A stretch of DNA of 37,091 nucleotides, from assembly GCA_964523015.1 (NCBI GenBank), contig CAZFXN010000027.1, forward strand, positions 1-37,091, written 5' to 3'. The notes below the pieces were generated by a model, which did not search any database, was not told the DNA's origin, and saw nothing but the letters and a program-made list of their open reading frames with translations. Position numbers and translations under genes: made by a program. Source of the DNA: JAWXBT01 sp964523015 (GTDB lineage: Bacteria > Bdellovibrionota_C > UBA2361 > J135). Of the stretch, positions 8,043 to 17,350 are shown piece after piece; the stretch's first letter is position 1, and each line of letters begins with the position of its first letter.

Positions 8043-9995
8043 ATGTGTGGAATAACCGGGTTTGTTGATCGTCATTGCGCTGATTTTGACCAAGCCCTAG
8101 CAAAAATGACTGGGCAGCTTCAGCATCGAGGCCCTGATGATGGAGGATATTGGTTTGAAGCTGAACATGGGGTTGCCCTAGGACATAGGCGTCTCTCAAT
8201 TATAGATCTCTCTCCAACTGGCTCACAACCGATGTTTTCATCTGATAAGCGTTTTGTAATTTCTTATAATGGTGAGATTTATAACTTTCATGAAATTAGA
8301 AAGAAACTTGAAGAACATGGAACTATCTTTAGGGGCACTAGTGATACAGAGGTCATGCTTGAAGCTTTTAATGTCTGGGGCATTAATGAGACACTCTCTC
8401 TTTTAAACGGCATGTTTGCCTTTGCACTTTGGGATAGGCAGGAAAAGATCTTTTATCTTGTTAGAGATCGTCTCGGTGTCAAACCACTTTACTATTCTGT
8501 ACAGCTAGGTAAACTTTTTTTTGGATCCGAACTTAAATCTATTATTGTAAATCCGAAATTTAGTAAGAAACTTTGCCGACCTGCAGTAGATTCACTAATG
8601 CGAAAAGGGTACATAGAAGCACCACTATCAATCTATGAGGATATTCAAAAGCTTCCACCAGGCACGATCGCCACCTGGAACTTAAAAAATAGTGAGGTTG
8701 GTCAGCCTGAGTTAAAAACTTATTGGACACCTTTTACCACTGCTTTACTTAGTAAAGATCCAGATATTAATGTAACTGGTGCTATCTCTCATCTTCATGA
8801 TCTTCTAAGAGATTCAATAAAAATTCGGATGATCTCTGATGTACCTCTTGGAGCATTCTTATCTGGAGGTATAGATTCTAGTCTAGTTGTTGCGATTATG
8901 CAGGAATTAAGTACGAATCCAGTCAAAACATTCTCAATCGGATTCTTTGAATCTGGATATAATGAGGCTGGATTTGCTAAAGAGGTAGCTGCCCACTTAG
9001 GAACTGACCATACTGAACTTTACGTTACTCCAGGTGAAGCTTTAGCAATTATTCCTCATCTACCAAAAATCTATGATGAGCCTTTTGGTGATCCATCTAT
9101 GATCCCAACACTCTTAGTTTCAAAACTTACAAGACAAAAAGTTACTGTCAGCCTCTCTGGAGATGGAGGTGATGAACTTTTTCTAGGATATAATCGCTAT
9201 TTTGGGGCAGATAGTATCTGGAACATAATTAAGTTTTTGCCAACTAGCACGAGAAAAGCCCTCGTTTCGGTCATTAGATTTCTTTCCCCAAAACAGCTTG
9301 ATGATATTTTTCGAGCACTTTCATTTATAATTCCCCAAAAATATAGACTTAAAAACCCTGGGGAGAAACTACACAGGATCTCTCACCGAATGGGGGCGCA
9401 TAATTTCCGGGAATTTTACGGTAATATTATCTCCCACTGGCCACAGGGCACCGTCCTTTTAGATCCGAATGAATCAATCTTATTTTCAAATTTAAATATT
9501 AAAGACTCTGCAATCTTAGATAATTTTAGTTACATGTCAGTCACCGATATTACCAACTATCTAGTCGATGATATTCTGGTGAAGCTAGACCGTGCCAGCA
9601 TGGCTTACTCCCTTGAGGCCAGAGAGCCCCTCCTTGATTATAGAATTGTAGAGCTCGCCCTTTCTTTACCTACCTCTGTTAAATATAGAGGTGGCACTCC
9701 AAAGTGGATATTAAGAAAAATTTTAGATACATATCTACCTCAATCTCTCTATGATCGACCTAAGATGGGATTCTCTGTGCCAATTGATACTTGGCTAAGG
9801 AATGAACTAAAAGATTGGGCTAGTGATCTTTTGGATCCAGTCAAAATAAAGGCTCAAGGGATCTTTAATCCACAGATAATTTCTCACTATTGGACAGAGC
9901 ACCTATCAGGACGTGCAAATCATATGTATCTTTTGTGGGATGCACTGATGTTTCAAGCTTGGACAAGAGAACACAATATTGAGAGTATCAATTAG
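8043..9995 (+). CDS. asnB: Asparagine synthase (glutamine-hydrolysing) type amidotransferase
   Basis: This 650-residue, two-domain class II amidotransferase starts MCGITGF, so Cys2 becomes the N-terminal nucleophile. Glutaminase residues follow: HRGPDD (28-33), GHRRLS (47-52), YNGEIYN (75-81) and GTSDTE (98-103). The synthetase domain has the ATP pyrophosphatase P-loop SGGIDSS (274-280) and SLSGDGGDELFLGY. It uses glutamine and ATP to amidate a carboxylate. Free-standing copies make asparagine, but in glycan loci similar proteins (WbpS-like) amidate uronic-acid sugars, and this context favours that role. The sequence alone does not separate the two. The reading frame is complete, with a near-leaderless start. 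Confidence 0.93.
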   Translation: MCGITGFVDRHCADFDQALAKMTGQLQHRGPDDGGYWFEAEHGVALGHRRLSIIDLSPTGSQPMFSSDKRFVISYNGEIYNFHEIRKKLEEHGTIFRGTSDTEVMLEAFNVWGINETLSLLNGMFAFALWDRQEKIFYLVRDRLGVKPLYYSVQLGKLFFGSELKSIIVNPKFSKKLCRPAVDSLMRKGYIEAPLSIYEDIQKLPPGTIATWNLKNSEVGQPELKTYWTPFTTALLSKDPDINVTGAISHLHDLLRDSIKIRMISDVPLGAFLSGGIDSSLVVAIMQELSTNPVKTFSIGFFESGYNEAGFAKEVAAHLGTDHTELYVTPGEALAIIPHLPKIYDEPFGDPSMIPTLLVSKLTRQKVTVSLSGDGGDELFLGYNRYFGADSIWNIIKFLPTSTRKALVSVIRFLSPKQLDDIFRALSFIIPQKYRLKNPGEKLHRISHRMGAHNFREFYGNIISHWPQGTVLLDPNESILFSNLNIKDSAILDNFSYMSVTDITNYLVDDILVKLDRASMAYSLEAREPLLDYRIVELALSLPTSVKYRGGTPKWILRKILDTYLPQSLYDRPKMGFSVPIDTWLRNELKDWASDLLDPVKIKAQGIFNPQIISHYWTEHLSGRANHMYLLWDALMFQAWTREHNIESIN

Positions 9996-10010
9996 CATGC
10001 TCGGTATTTG

Positions 10011-10034
10011 CTTTCTGGCTTTCTGGCTTTCTGT
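10011..10034 (+). repeat. Three tandem 8-bp units
   Basis: CTTTCTGG, CTTTCTGG, CTTTCTGT follow one another between the asnB stop (9995) and the ATG at 10045. The 8-bp unit is not a multiple of three, so gain or loss of a copy would change the frame of any translation started upstream at TTG 9979 or ATG 9997, or alter spacing to the ATG. Confidence 0.6.
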
Positions 10035-10044
10035 CTTAAATTGT

Positions 10045-11235
10045 ATGAATAACGAAACTCAATCTCACTACAACGTCGTCATAATAGGCGGCGGGGCTGC
10101 TGGCCTAATGTGCGCGATAGAAGCTGGCAAGCGAGGCCGTTCTGTACTTGTACTTGAAAGTACCACAAAACCAGGAGGCAAAATTCTTATCTCTGGTGGT
10201 GGTAGATGTAACTTTACCAATCTAAATGCAGGACCACATTCATACGTATCTGAAAATGAACATTTTTGTAAGTCTGCATTAGCTAGGTATAGCCAAGATG
10301 ATTTTGTTAAGTGGGTTGAATCTAGCAAAATTGGTTTTTATGAGAAAAAACTAGGCCAGCTTTTTTGCAAAGACTCTGCCAAGCTTATTTTAAAGATGTT
10401 ATTAGATGCATGTAGTAAAGCAAATGTTGATATTCGAAGTAATACAAAGATCTCTAAGGTTACAAAAGATAAAGAGTTTCTGATCTTAACAGAGAATGTG
10501 CAGATTACTTCAGACACGCTCGTAATCGCTTCCGGAGGGTTATCTATACCAAAAATGGGAGCCACTGGGTTTGGTTATGATGTTGCTAAACAGTTTGGCA
10601 TTAAAGTTACAAAAACTGGGGCAGGTCTAGTACCTTTTCTCTTTGATAAATCATATCTCACTCATTTTACTGATCTATCTGGGATCTCAATTGACGCAGA
10701 AGTACAATGTAATGGTAAATCTTTTCGCGAAAATATCTTAATTACTCATAAAGGAGTAAGTGGTCCAGCAATTTTACAGATCTCTTCTTTCTGGAGACCA
10801 AATGATGAAGTGCTAATTAATCTTTTACCTGATCTAGATTTAACTCAACTAATTGAGATAAAACGAAAAGAAAACGGCAGGCAGGAAATTAAAAGTATTC
10901 TTATTCAACTTCTGCCAAAACGATTTGTTGAGCGTATCTTTGAACTTTGGCTTAAAAATAAAACATTAGCTGAGCTAAGTGGGCAAGAGATAAAATTGAT
11001 TGCTGCATTTTTTCATGCCTGGAAGATCACTCCTATTGATACTGAAGGATATCGTACTGCTGAAGTAACAGTTGGTGGGGTTGATACTGACGAATTATCA
11101 TCTAAAACTTTTGAATCAAAAAAAGTCGCTGGGTTATACTTTATCGGTGAAGTTGTCGATGTGACCGGTTGGTTAGGTGGCTATAACTTTCAGTGGGCTT
11201 GGTCATCAGGATGGTGCGCTGGTCAATACGTCTAG
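10045..11235 (+). CDS. HI0933-family NAD(P)/FAD-dependent oxidoreductase
   Basis: This flavoprotein of 396 residues starts with a Rossmann fold (VVIIGGGAAGLMCA, 11-24) and the HI0933 signature GGKILISGGGRCNFTN (44-59). The C-terminal half ends with TVGGVDTDELSSKTFES and YFIGEVVDVTGWLGGYNFQWAWSSG, both family hallmarks. Members are soluble flavoproteins, of which a few (BaiN/RdsA type) reduce C=C bonds; the substrate here is unknown. The open frame reaches back to a TTG at 9979 inside asnB, but the ATG at 10045 places the dinucleotide fold at the usual distance and is preferred. It is probably co-transcribed with asnB and converges with the large GT2 gene. Confidence 0.9.
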   Translation: MNNETQSHYNVVIIGGGAAGLMCAIEAGKRGRSVLVLESTTKPGGKILISGGGRCNFTNLNAGPHSYVSENEHFCKSALARYSQDDFVKWVESSKIGFYEKKLGQLFCKDSAKLILKMLLDACSKANVDIRSNTKISKVTKDKEFLILTENVQITSDTLVIASGGLSIPKMGATGFGYDVAKQFGIKVTKTGAGLVPFLFDKSYLTHFTDLSGISIDAEVQCNGKSFRENILITHKGVSGPAILQISSFWRPNDEVLINLLPDLDLTQLIEIKRKENGRQEIKSILIQLLPKRFVERIFELWLKNKTLAELSGQEIKLIAAFFHAWKITPIDTEGYRTAEVTVGGVDTDELSSKTFESKKVAGLYFIGEVVDVTGWLGGYNFQWAWSSGWCAGQYV

Positions 11236-11306
11236 GCAAATCAATAAAATATAACTAAGTGAGCGCGCTCTTAATAGTACTTCGATCGTTCATTTTATTG
11301 CTCACT
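11236..11306. other. Convergent intergenic region
   Basis: AAGTGAGC at 11257-11264 is the reverse complement of GCTCACTT at 11300-11307 and again at 11312-11319, and GAGCGCGCTC (11261-11270) is a self-complementary decamer. These could fold, but no T-run follows, so a terminator is not established. Confidence 0.35.
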
Positions 11307-11318
11307 TCATTGCTCACT
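11295..11318 (-). repeat. Tandem 12-bp repeat carrying duplicate stop codons
   Basis: On the minus strand, AGTGAGCAATGA (11307-11318) is followed by AGTGAGCAATAA (11295-11306). In the frame of the GT2 gene this reads Ser-Glu-Gln-stop twice, with TGA first and TAA second. The last three codons plus stop have been duplicated exactly in frame. Confidence 0.85.
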
Positions 11319-13775
11319 TCTCATCTTGCTTTCTCGATCTTTCTTTCTCCAAGGCTTTCCCACTCGTGGAGGAAAGGCAAATGAAAAGTCTTCATTAAAT
11401 AGGGTTAGATTTGGATTATAGAATGGATCATTCATAAGGATATCTTTGTACTTATCCTTCATATATTCAGCTTCTCTTTCAAATCGAGAAAATTTCTTTG
11501 GAGTATTTTCATAACCACGACTGGCTGACTCATAGTGATACAGCTCAGCATAAGGAGTGTAGACTATGCGATATCCCTTCTCTCCAAGTCTCAAACAAAA
11601 ATCGACATCATTAAAAGCGACACTTAGATCCCGTTCATTAAATCCATTAACTTCATCAAAAACATTACGAGCAACTAACATACAAGCTGCAGTAACAGCA
11701 GAAAAGTTCTGAGTCAGAACAGCTCGATTAAAATATCCAGGATTTCCCCGCTCAATCCCTTTATTTCCGTGTCCAGCGATTCCTCCAATTCCTAAGATAA
11801 CTCCGGCATGTTGAATAAGATTATTAGGAAACCATAATCTAGCCCCGACAGCCCCTACACCATCACGTACAACGTGCGAAACCATCTCACTAAGCCAGTC
11901 ATCGGTAATGATTTCAAGATCATTGTTTAAAAAACCTAAGATCTCACCACTAGCCTCTTTCACTGCTAAATTATTTAACCGAGAAAAATTAAACGGCTCA
12001 TCAATCTTTAATACTTTTACTTTTGGATTTTCTTTAAAAGTATCTAGATAATCTAAGGTATCTGACTCTACACTTCCGTTATCAACGATAATAATTTCGT
12101 AAGCACTGTATTCAGTCTTTGCTAAAATACTATTAACGCATTTTTTAAGAAGTTTTAATTTGTCGCGAGTTAAAATTATCAGGGACACTAGAGGCTTTTG
12201 ATCTGGCACTTTAAATTTCACCTTAAGCTGTGAAAGGCTCTCTATAATCTCAACTTCCCCACTCTCTCCTACTCTTTGTAGATGTTCAGTTATTGCCTTT
12301 TTTGCTGCTATTATAGCGTATGGTTTTGCCCCTGAACCATGAGCAACTGATTCTGGAATAACCCGCCAGTGATACAAAACAAACGGCAGATGTATAATCT
12401 CTTTGGGAGTTAGTTGTTCAATAACTCTTAGTAAAAGATCCCAATCTTGAGATCCAGTAAATTCAGGTCTAAAAGCTCCTACTTTTCTGACAAGATCAGC
12501 TTTGCAAACAGTTAGGTGGCAGATATAATTCTGTGATAGAAATAATTCTCTATTCCAATCACTTTTAAAGTATGGATTTAAACGCATACCATAGGTGGTA
12601 ATCTTATCTTCATCGCTATAAAATAATTTACCGTCTGGATTTTTATTGATAGCATCGACTATCATGTAAAGAGCATGAGGTGTTAATTCATCATCGTGAT
12701 CTAAGAATGCAACATAATCGCCAGTTGCTAAAGATAGGGCTGAATTACTAGCGGCTCCGATCTGACCATTAGTGTCTCTATAAACAGTTTTAATTCTAAG
12801 ATCCTTTGATGCATACTCCTTAATAATTGACTGAACATGTGATTGAGTAGAACAATCATCAGCGATACAGAGCTCCCAATTCTGATACAACTGTCCACGG
12901 ACTGACTCAATTGCTTTTCGCAGCCATTCTTCCGCTGTATTATAGGTAGGCATAATTACTGAAATAAGAGGCTGATAGGTCAAATTCTGAACAGCTCTAG
13001 AGATAGCCGCCTTATCAATATCAGTTAAGGTGTCGTACTTTTGAACCCACTCTGCATAATTATTTGTATAGTGGTCAGCAAAGATCTTTATTTTAAGAGC
13101 AGTTAATCCCCCCTCTTTATATACAGCAAAAGCTTTCTTTCCTAATTTAAAAATTCGAGATGGGTTTAAAGAGATAAAGTTAAAATGCTTTTTTGTAAAT
13201 TTTGATGCTACTTCTGCTTTACCCAATTCTTTAATCTTTAGATCCTTTAACGAGAAACTCCCCTCTCTAGAAAACGGGTCGAGTCTAAATTTAAAGGCTT
13301 GTCCTTTGAGATTCACAACTTCGGTTTCATGCTGATCATTAAAGCAAGTAATGAACCTTCGATGCTCCCCCAGAAATCCACGACCTAGATCATAGTAGAA
13401 CGCAAAACTTAAATGATCTTCAGGGGAGTTAAATTTATAAGATAGGGAGATCCAAAAACTTATCGGTCGTTTTGATGTTGCTTCAAATATAATATGGGGA
13501 GTTGGTCCATTGATTGTAAATGTATCCCCATCTCTCTCTAAGTGCTGGACATTTAAAATTGAAACCTCGTAAGTTCTGTTTCTAAATAAGGGGGTTAATG
13601 CTCTTTTTACTCGTCCTAAAAATCTAAGTGGGCTAGTTACTTTCCATGAAGTCGATGACGCTATCTTTTCAAGGGTATTTTCTAGATCACGGAGGCGGGA
13701 TTCTAACACCTGATTACGCCTTAAAAGATCACTGGCTGACTGCCTTTCTGATATATCTTTTGTTTCTTGATTCAA
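11307..13775 (-). CDS. Large glycosyltransferase with two GT2 domains
   Basis: This 822-residue protein starts with a short coiled coil (LESRLRDLENTLEKI) and the SSTSWKVTSPLR element that often precedes domains of rhamnan-type glycosyltransferases. After an uncharacterised region (about 65-265) comes a first GT2 domain (PLISVIMPTYNT at 269-280, DDCST at 306-310, DHDDELT at 359-365), then a second (PLVSLIILTRDK at 528-539, DNGS at 565-568, LNNDLEI at 616-622). Both nucleotide-binding acidic motifs are present, so both may be active and add sugars in turn. It is probably cytoplasmic, building O-antigen or capsule-like chains. The start is TTG, as no ATG lies nearby; TATAAT is at 13810-13815 on the minus strand. 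The 3' end carries the SEQ-stop duplication. Confidence 0.9.
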   Translation of the reverse strand: MNQETKDISERQSASDLLRRNQVLESRLRDLENTLEKIASSTSWKVTSPLRFLGRVKRALTPLFRNRTYEVSILNVQHLERDGDTFTINGPTPHIIFEATSKRPISFWISLSYKFNSPEDHLSFAFYYDLGRGFLGEHRRFITCFNDQHETEVVNLKGQAFKFRLDPFSREGSFSLKDLKIKELGKAEVASKFTKKHFNFISLNPSRIFKLGKKAFAVYKEGGLTALKIKIFADHYTNNYAEWVQKYDTLTDIDKAAISRAVQNLTYQPLISVIMPTYNTAEEWLRKAIESVRGQLYQNWELCIADDCSTQSHVQSIIKEYASKDLRIKTVYRDTNGQIGAASNSALSLATGDYVAFLDHDDELTPHALYMIVDAINKNPDGKLFYSDEDKITTYGMRLNPYFKSDWNRELFLSQNYICHLTVCKADLVRKVGAFRPEFTGSQDWDLLLRVIEQLTPKEIIHLPFVLYHWRVIPESVAHGSGAKPYAIIAAKKAITEHLQRVGESGEVEIIESLSQLKVKFKVPDQKPLVSLIILTRDKLKLLKKCVNSILAKTEYSAYEIIIVDNGSVESDTLDYLDTFKENPKVKVLKIDEPFNFSRLNNLAVKEASGEILGFLNNDLEIITDDWLSEMVSHVVRDGVGAVGARLWFPNNLIQHAGVILGIGGIAGHGNKGIERGNPGYFNRAVLTQNFSAVTAACMLVARNVFDEVNGFNERDLSVAFNDVDFCLRLGEKGYRIVYTPYAELYHYESASRGYENTPKKFSRFEREAEYMKDKYKDILMNDPFYNPNLTLFNEDFSFAFPPRVGKPWRKKDRESKMRSEQ

Positions 13776-14058
13776 AGTTGATAGCTCAATGGATAAAAGT
13801 AAGACTAAAATTATACCTTAATAAATGCTTTAATAAATAAGGCAATGCGTATAATTTTGGGCTACACAAGTAAGAGTATAGTAAGTCCAAAAAGTAGGTT
13901 CCGAAAGAAGTTGATTTTGGGGATAACTATACAACAAAATTATAATTAATCAATCATTGGATATATCTGTCGTCATTCAATGTTAGTACATATGCCTTAG
14001 TCCTTGAGAAGAACACTCCAACGTGTACTATATAGATTATTAATTTTGACTGCTATCG
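13776..14058. other. Divergent gene-free region
   Basis: About 280 bases lie between the GT2 gene (minus) and the truncated GT2 fragment (plus). An imperfect dyad (CCTTA...TAAGG, 13816-13842) with a direct repeat of TTAATAAAT lies near the GT2 start, and TATAAT occurs at 13850-13855 on the plus strand. Nothing else was recognised. Confidence 0.4.
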
Positions 14059-14223
14059 ATGCACAATATAAGTCCAGTTACTGTCATTGTTCCCGTCTTT
14101 AACGCATTTAGTGATGCGCTTAAGTGTGCTCAGAGTCTTATTAACTTCTCCTCCAAAGAAACAAAGGTAATTTTTATACATGATTGTAGTAGCGATGGGG
14201 ATCATCTCTATGCAAAAATTTGA
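14059..14223 (+). pseudogene. Truncated start of a GT2 glycosyltransferase
   Basis: The ATG at 14059 opens 54 codons ending at TGA 14221-14223. The peptide reads as the first beta-alpha-beta unit of a GT2 enzyme: SPVTVIVPVFNAFSDAL, then KVIFIHDCSSDGD, matching the usual VSVIVPVYN...VDDGSSDG pattern. Everything downstream (DxD motif, acceptor domain) is missing, and the frame runs into the start of the lhgO-like gene, whose ATG at 14210 lies inside it. Seen: the fragment and overlap. Inferred: a deletion or recombination joined the 5' end of a GT2 gene to the oxidoreductase gene, which may now use its promoter. The alternative, a real 54-residue protein, seems unlikely. Confidence 0.6.
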
Positions 14224-15418
14224 TGTTGCAATTATAGGTGGTGGATTAATTGGGCTGGCTACGGCTTATCGTATTCAAGAAAACCATCCAAATCTAAAAA
14301 TTGTAGTGCTTGAAAAAGAATCAAAAGTTGGTCGCCACCAATCAGGGAGCAACTCTGGGGTAATTCACTCTGGTATCTATTACAAACCAGGATCTCTAAA
14401 AGCAAAAAATTGTCGGGCAGGAAAATCCGATCTTGAGAAATTTTGTGAAGAGCATCATATTAATTTTAAAATACTTGGGAAACTTATAATTGCTTGTGAT
14501 GAGAGTGAGCTTCCAACATTAAATGAACTGTATCGTCGTGGTCAAGCAAACGGGGTGCAGTGCTCATTAGTAGATCAAGATTTTATCAAGACATCTGAAC
14601 CTCATGTAGCTGGCATAAAAGGGATCTATGTTCCAGAGGCTGGCATCGTTGATTATAAACAGGTTTCTGAAAAGCTAAGATCGATTATTGTGTCAAAGGG
14701 AGTATCCGTTCACTTGGGATCTCAATTACTAAGTTCAAAAAGATCAAAAGGGGAAGTCACATTAATTACCAATAAAAATGAAATTATCGCTAAATACGTT
14801 ATCAACTGTGCAGGTCTTTATAGTGATAAAGTAGCAACTATTTTAGGATTTCGCCCTGAACTAAAAATTATTCCATTTCGTGGAGAATACTACGATCTAA
14901 AAAAGGATTATCATCACCTTTGTAAAACTCTGATCTATCCTGTTCCAAACATGAATTTTCCTTTTTTGGGTGTTCACTTTACTAGACGCATAGGTGGTGG
15001 CGTAGAGTGTGGTCCGAACGCAGTACTTGCCTTTGCTAGAGAAGGGTACAAAAAGTCAGATATTAAAATTTTAGAATTTCTTGAAAACATTACTTATCCA
15101 GGGTTTATAAAACTATCTATAAAATACTGGTCTGAGGGATGGAATGAGATTAAGCGATCTTTTAGCAAAACTCTCTTTACCAAAGCTTTAAAACGATTAA
15201 TTCCAGAGATCGAGGAAAATTACCTGATCCCTGGAGGATCAGGAGTGCGGGCTCAGGCAGTAAGAAATGATGGATCAATTATCGATGATTTTGTGATTTC
15301 ACAGGATGGAAACGTAATAAATGTACTTAATGCACCTTCCCCTGGCGCGACTTCCTGTTTAAATATTGGATTATACATCAATGAACTTTTAACTGAGCGG
15401 ATCAATGATAAAAAATAA
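14210..15418 (+). CDS. lhgO: L-2-hydroxyglutarate oxidase-like FAD enzyme
   Basis: This FAD-dependent oxidoreductase of the DAO fold has 402 residues. MQKFDVAIIGGGLIGLATAY at the start is the FAD-binding loop, and the LhgO hallmark SNSGVIHSGIYYKPGSLKA runs at 47-65. Further family stretches are YPVPNMNFPFLGVHFTRR, GGVECGPNAV and SGVRAQAV near the C-terminus. LhgO oxidises L-2-hydroxyglutarate to 2-oxoglutarate, passing electrons to the membrane quinone pool. Members in glycan clusters may act on other 2-hydroxy acids, so the symbol is family-level only. An in-frame ATG at 14180 would add ten residues, but those bases belong to the GT2 remnant; the ATG at 14210 is preferred. No Shine-Dalgarno sequence was found. 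Confidence 0.88.
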   Translation: MQKFDVAIIGGGLIGLATAYRIQENHPNLKIVVLEKESKVGRHQSGSNSGVIHSGIYYKPGSLKAKNCRAGKSDLEKFCEEHHINFKILGKLIIACDESELPTLNELYRRGQANGVQCSLVDQDFIKTSEPHVAGIKGIYVPEAGIVDYKQVSEKLRSIIVSKGVSVHLGSQLLSSKRSKGEVTLITNKNEIIAKYVINCAGLYSDKVATILGFRPELKIIPFRGEYYDLKKDYHHLCKTLIYPVPNMNFPFLGVHFTRRIGGGVECGPNAVLAFAREGYKKSDIKILEFLENITYPGFIKLSIKYWSEGWNEIKRSFSKTLFTKALKRLIPEIEENYLIPGGSGVRAQAVRNDGSIIDDFVISQDGNVINVLNAPSPGATSCLNIGLYINELLTERINDKK

Positions 15419-15445
15419 TGATCTAGATCTTGCTTCTTGAGATTT

Positions 15446-17350
15446 TTAGTTAATTGTAACTTTCACTGCAAATTTACAGAAAATTGCAATCTCTTTTAAT
15501 GATTGAACCACGCCTATTTCATAGATTCCAGGAGCTAGATCCAGGATGGAAGCTTCTACCTCATATCCTGCCATATTGTAGTTATCATTTCCTAAATGGG
15601 TAGCGACATCGGGTCGAGCAAATCGTGTGGCTTTATGAGTGTAAATTTCTTTAGTCGCTACATTGGCCTCTACATTAATCAGATAAATTTCTGGGTCAAA
15701 AAGAACCTCAGAATCTTCATTGACTGCCCATCCTGAGACTCTTAGGACATGACGTGGGATAGTTACCTCATTAGTTACAACAAGCTGGCCATTAATCTGA
15801 TCTAAGATGCAGAGTGCCTCTTTGGTTGGTATCAGTAAGGTATTTTTATCTTCACCTAGTTTTTGAAAATCCGTATAGTTTAAAGTTATGTATTTCCGTA
15901 TCAGATCAGGCGTTAAAACTTTCTTATCGGCCTTTAACTTAAAGTATTGAAGTGCAAAATACGGATCCTCAATATTATTCTTAAATTCATAAATAATTCT
16001 AAATCTTAGATCATCATAAAGTGCTCTTTCAAAATGCCAAAGTGGTTTATGTAAAAGAACCAATTCAGCAGGGTTTTTAAAATAATTATCTAAATGCTTT
16101 CCTGAGATATATTCTGGATTCTTAGAAGTTAATCCAACAAGATCTACGATCTGTCGTGAGCTATAGTAACCAAACGTGCCGACTTCTAAAGTCGCAAGCT
16201 CCCCTTGACCTGTTTCGACAGTATCTAAATATTTTATGGCCTTCTTATAGGATTCATTTCTTACATCTTTAGAAAATGTATCTAAAGAGATAAGAGTCCC
16301 TGATAGAAAAGTTAGGTATCCTAATGTAAGTAAAAAGGCAGAATTTTTAATAAGAATAGAATAATTTCTACATATAGGTTCGAGCTGCTTGAATAGTAAA
16401 GAGCCCCCTTCAATCACACCTAAAATTAGTGCTATATCAAAACTAAAAAAGTACCAGTGATATCCTGGAACATTCAAAATAATATAAGCTGCTTGCTGTA
16501 AAACAGAGAAAGATAAAAAGTATAAAAATGTGTCTTTCGATCTGATCCAACTATAAAATCCTGGGAGAGCTAATGCGAAGATAACTGCTTTTTGCCAATC
16601 TTCTACAAATAGATGTTTAGTGAGTGCCTTAAGATAAACCAATCCATTTCCCCAGTATCCGGAGTTACCCTGCCAAACTTTTGAGGACAAAGTGTCCGGG
16701 AAAAGCTGTCCAAAGTTAATCAAGGAAAAAACGATCCAAGGCAGTAGAATTAAGCCACAGATAACTACACCTTTAGATAGGGAGCTTCTATCTCTAAAAA
16801 GACTCTTTAAAAATTTCAATCCAGCCAGCAAAATCGCATCAGGCCTCGTCAAAATAAGAAAAGAGATTGTTGGCCAGGTGAAACAAGATAACCTCTCTTG
16901 ATATATAAAAAATAGAAAAAGAGCTAAAAAAAGATGAGTCTCAATTCCCCAGGTAGAGCTGTGTGCGACAAAATGGATCAACCAGGCCGATCCAATAAGG
17001 GATAATGATGTCCCTGCTCTACTTCTAAATAATAGAAAGGTGAAAACTCCACTTATTAACAATGAGAGTCCACCTAAATAATGTGCAGCTTGCCGGATAT
17101 CTGATGTTAGAAACCCAAATGCAGTTACTAATAAGGTATTTAAAACTGAAGTACTAGCATTGTGAGCTTCAGCTAAATTATAAGACCACTCACTATGCTC
17201 CAAGATATTTTTAGCTATGCGATAAACAATAAAACCATCATCAAAATCCCAATAGAAAAACTTTTTTGAAAGAGCTACGACATAGAGAGATAGAACTGCT
17301 ATTGGAAGCCAGAGATCAAATAGTAAGTTCTGTTTTTTTTGATTTGTCAT
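15446..17350 (-). CDS. Polytopic GT-C-like membrane protein with C-terminal beta domain
   Basis: This protein of about 634 residues has roughly ten membrane segments in its first 370 residues, then soluble parts. The first periplasmic loop carries an acidic motif (YWDFDDGF, Asp35/37/38), the position and character of the catalytic Asp in GT-C lipid-linked-sugar transferases; GYHWYFFSFD is another conserved-looking segment. The last ~110 residues look like a small beta domain (VLRVSGWAVNEDSE). Known GT-C enzymes use polyprenyl-phosphate sugars in the periplasm; a transfer role here is inference from fold and context. The ATG at 17350 has TATTTA 10 nt upstream; a GTG at 17353 is an alternative start. 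It is convergent with the lhgO gene. Confidence 0.65.
   Translation of the reverse strand: MTNQKKQNLLFDLWLPIAVLSLYVVALSKKFFYWDFDDGFIVYRIAKNILEHSEWSYNLAEAHNASTSVLNTLLVTAFGFLTSDIRQAAHYLGGLSLLISGVFTFLLFRSRAGTSLSLIGSAWLIHFVAHSSTWGIETHLFLALFLFFIYQERLSCFTWPTISFLILTRPDAILLAGLKFLKSLFRDRSSLSKGVVICGLILLPWIVFSLINFGQLFPDTLSSKVWQGNSGYWGNGLVYLKALTKHLFVEDWQKAVIFALALPGFYSWIRSKDTFLYFLSFSVLQQAAYIILNVPGYHWYFFSFDIALILGVIEGGSLLFKQLEPICRNYSILIKNSAFLLTLGYLTFLSGTLISLDTFSKDVRNESYKKAIKYLDTVETGQGELATLEVGTFGYYSSRQIVDLVGLTSKNPEYISGKHLDNYFKNPAELVLLHKPLWHFERALYDDLRFRIIYEFKNNIEDPYFALQYFKLKADKKVLTPDLIRKYITLNYTDFQKLGEDKNTLLIPTKEALCILDQINGQLVVTNEVTIPRHVLRVSGWAVNEDSEVLFDPEIYLINVEANVATKEIYTHKATRFARPDVATHLGNDNYNMAGYEVEASILDLAPGIYEIGVVQSLKEIAIFCKFAVKVTIN

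Noticed and set aside
10068..10565. Antisense frames inside the HI0933-type gene
   Set aside because: They are mirror frames of a gene with strong family motifs and have no signals of their own.
13646..13840. 64-codon plus-strand frame over the GT2 gene start
   Set aside because: It lies antisense to a convincing glycosyltransferase N-terminus and has no features of its own.
14180..14209. Earlier in-frame ATG for the LhgO-like gene
   Set aside because: The extra ten residues (IVVAMGIIS) are encoded by bases that, in another frame, make up the conserved GT2 fragment; the family start fits the ATG at 14210.
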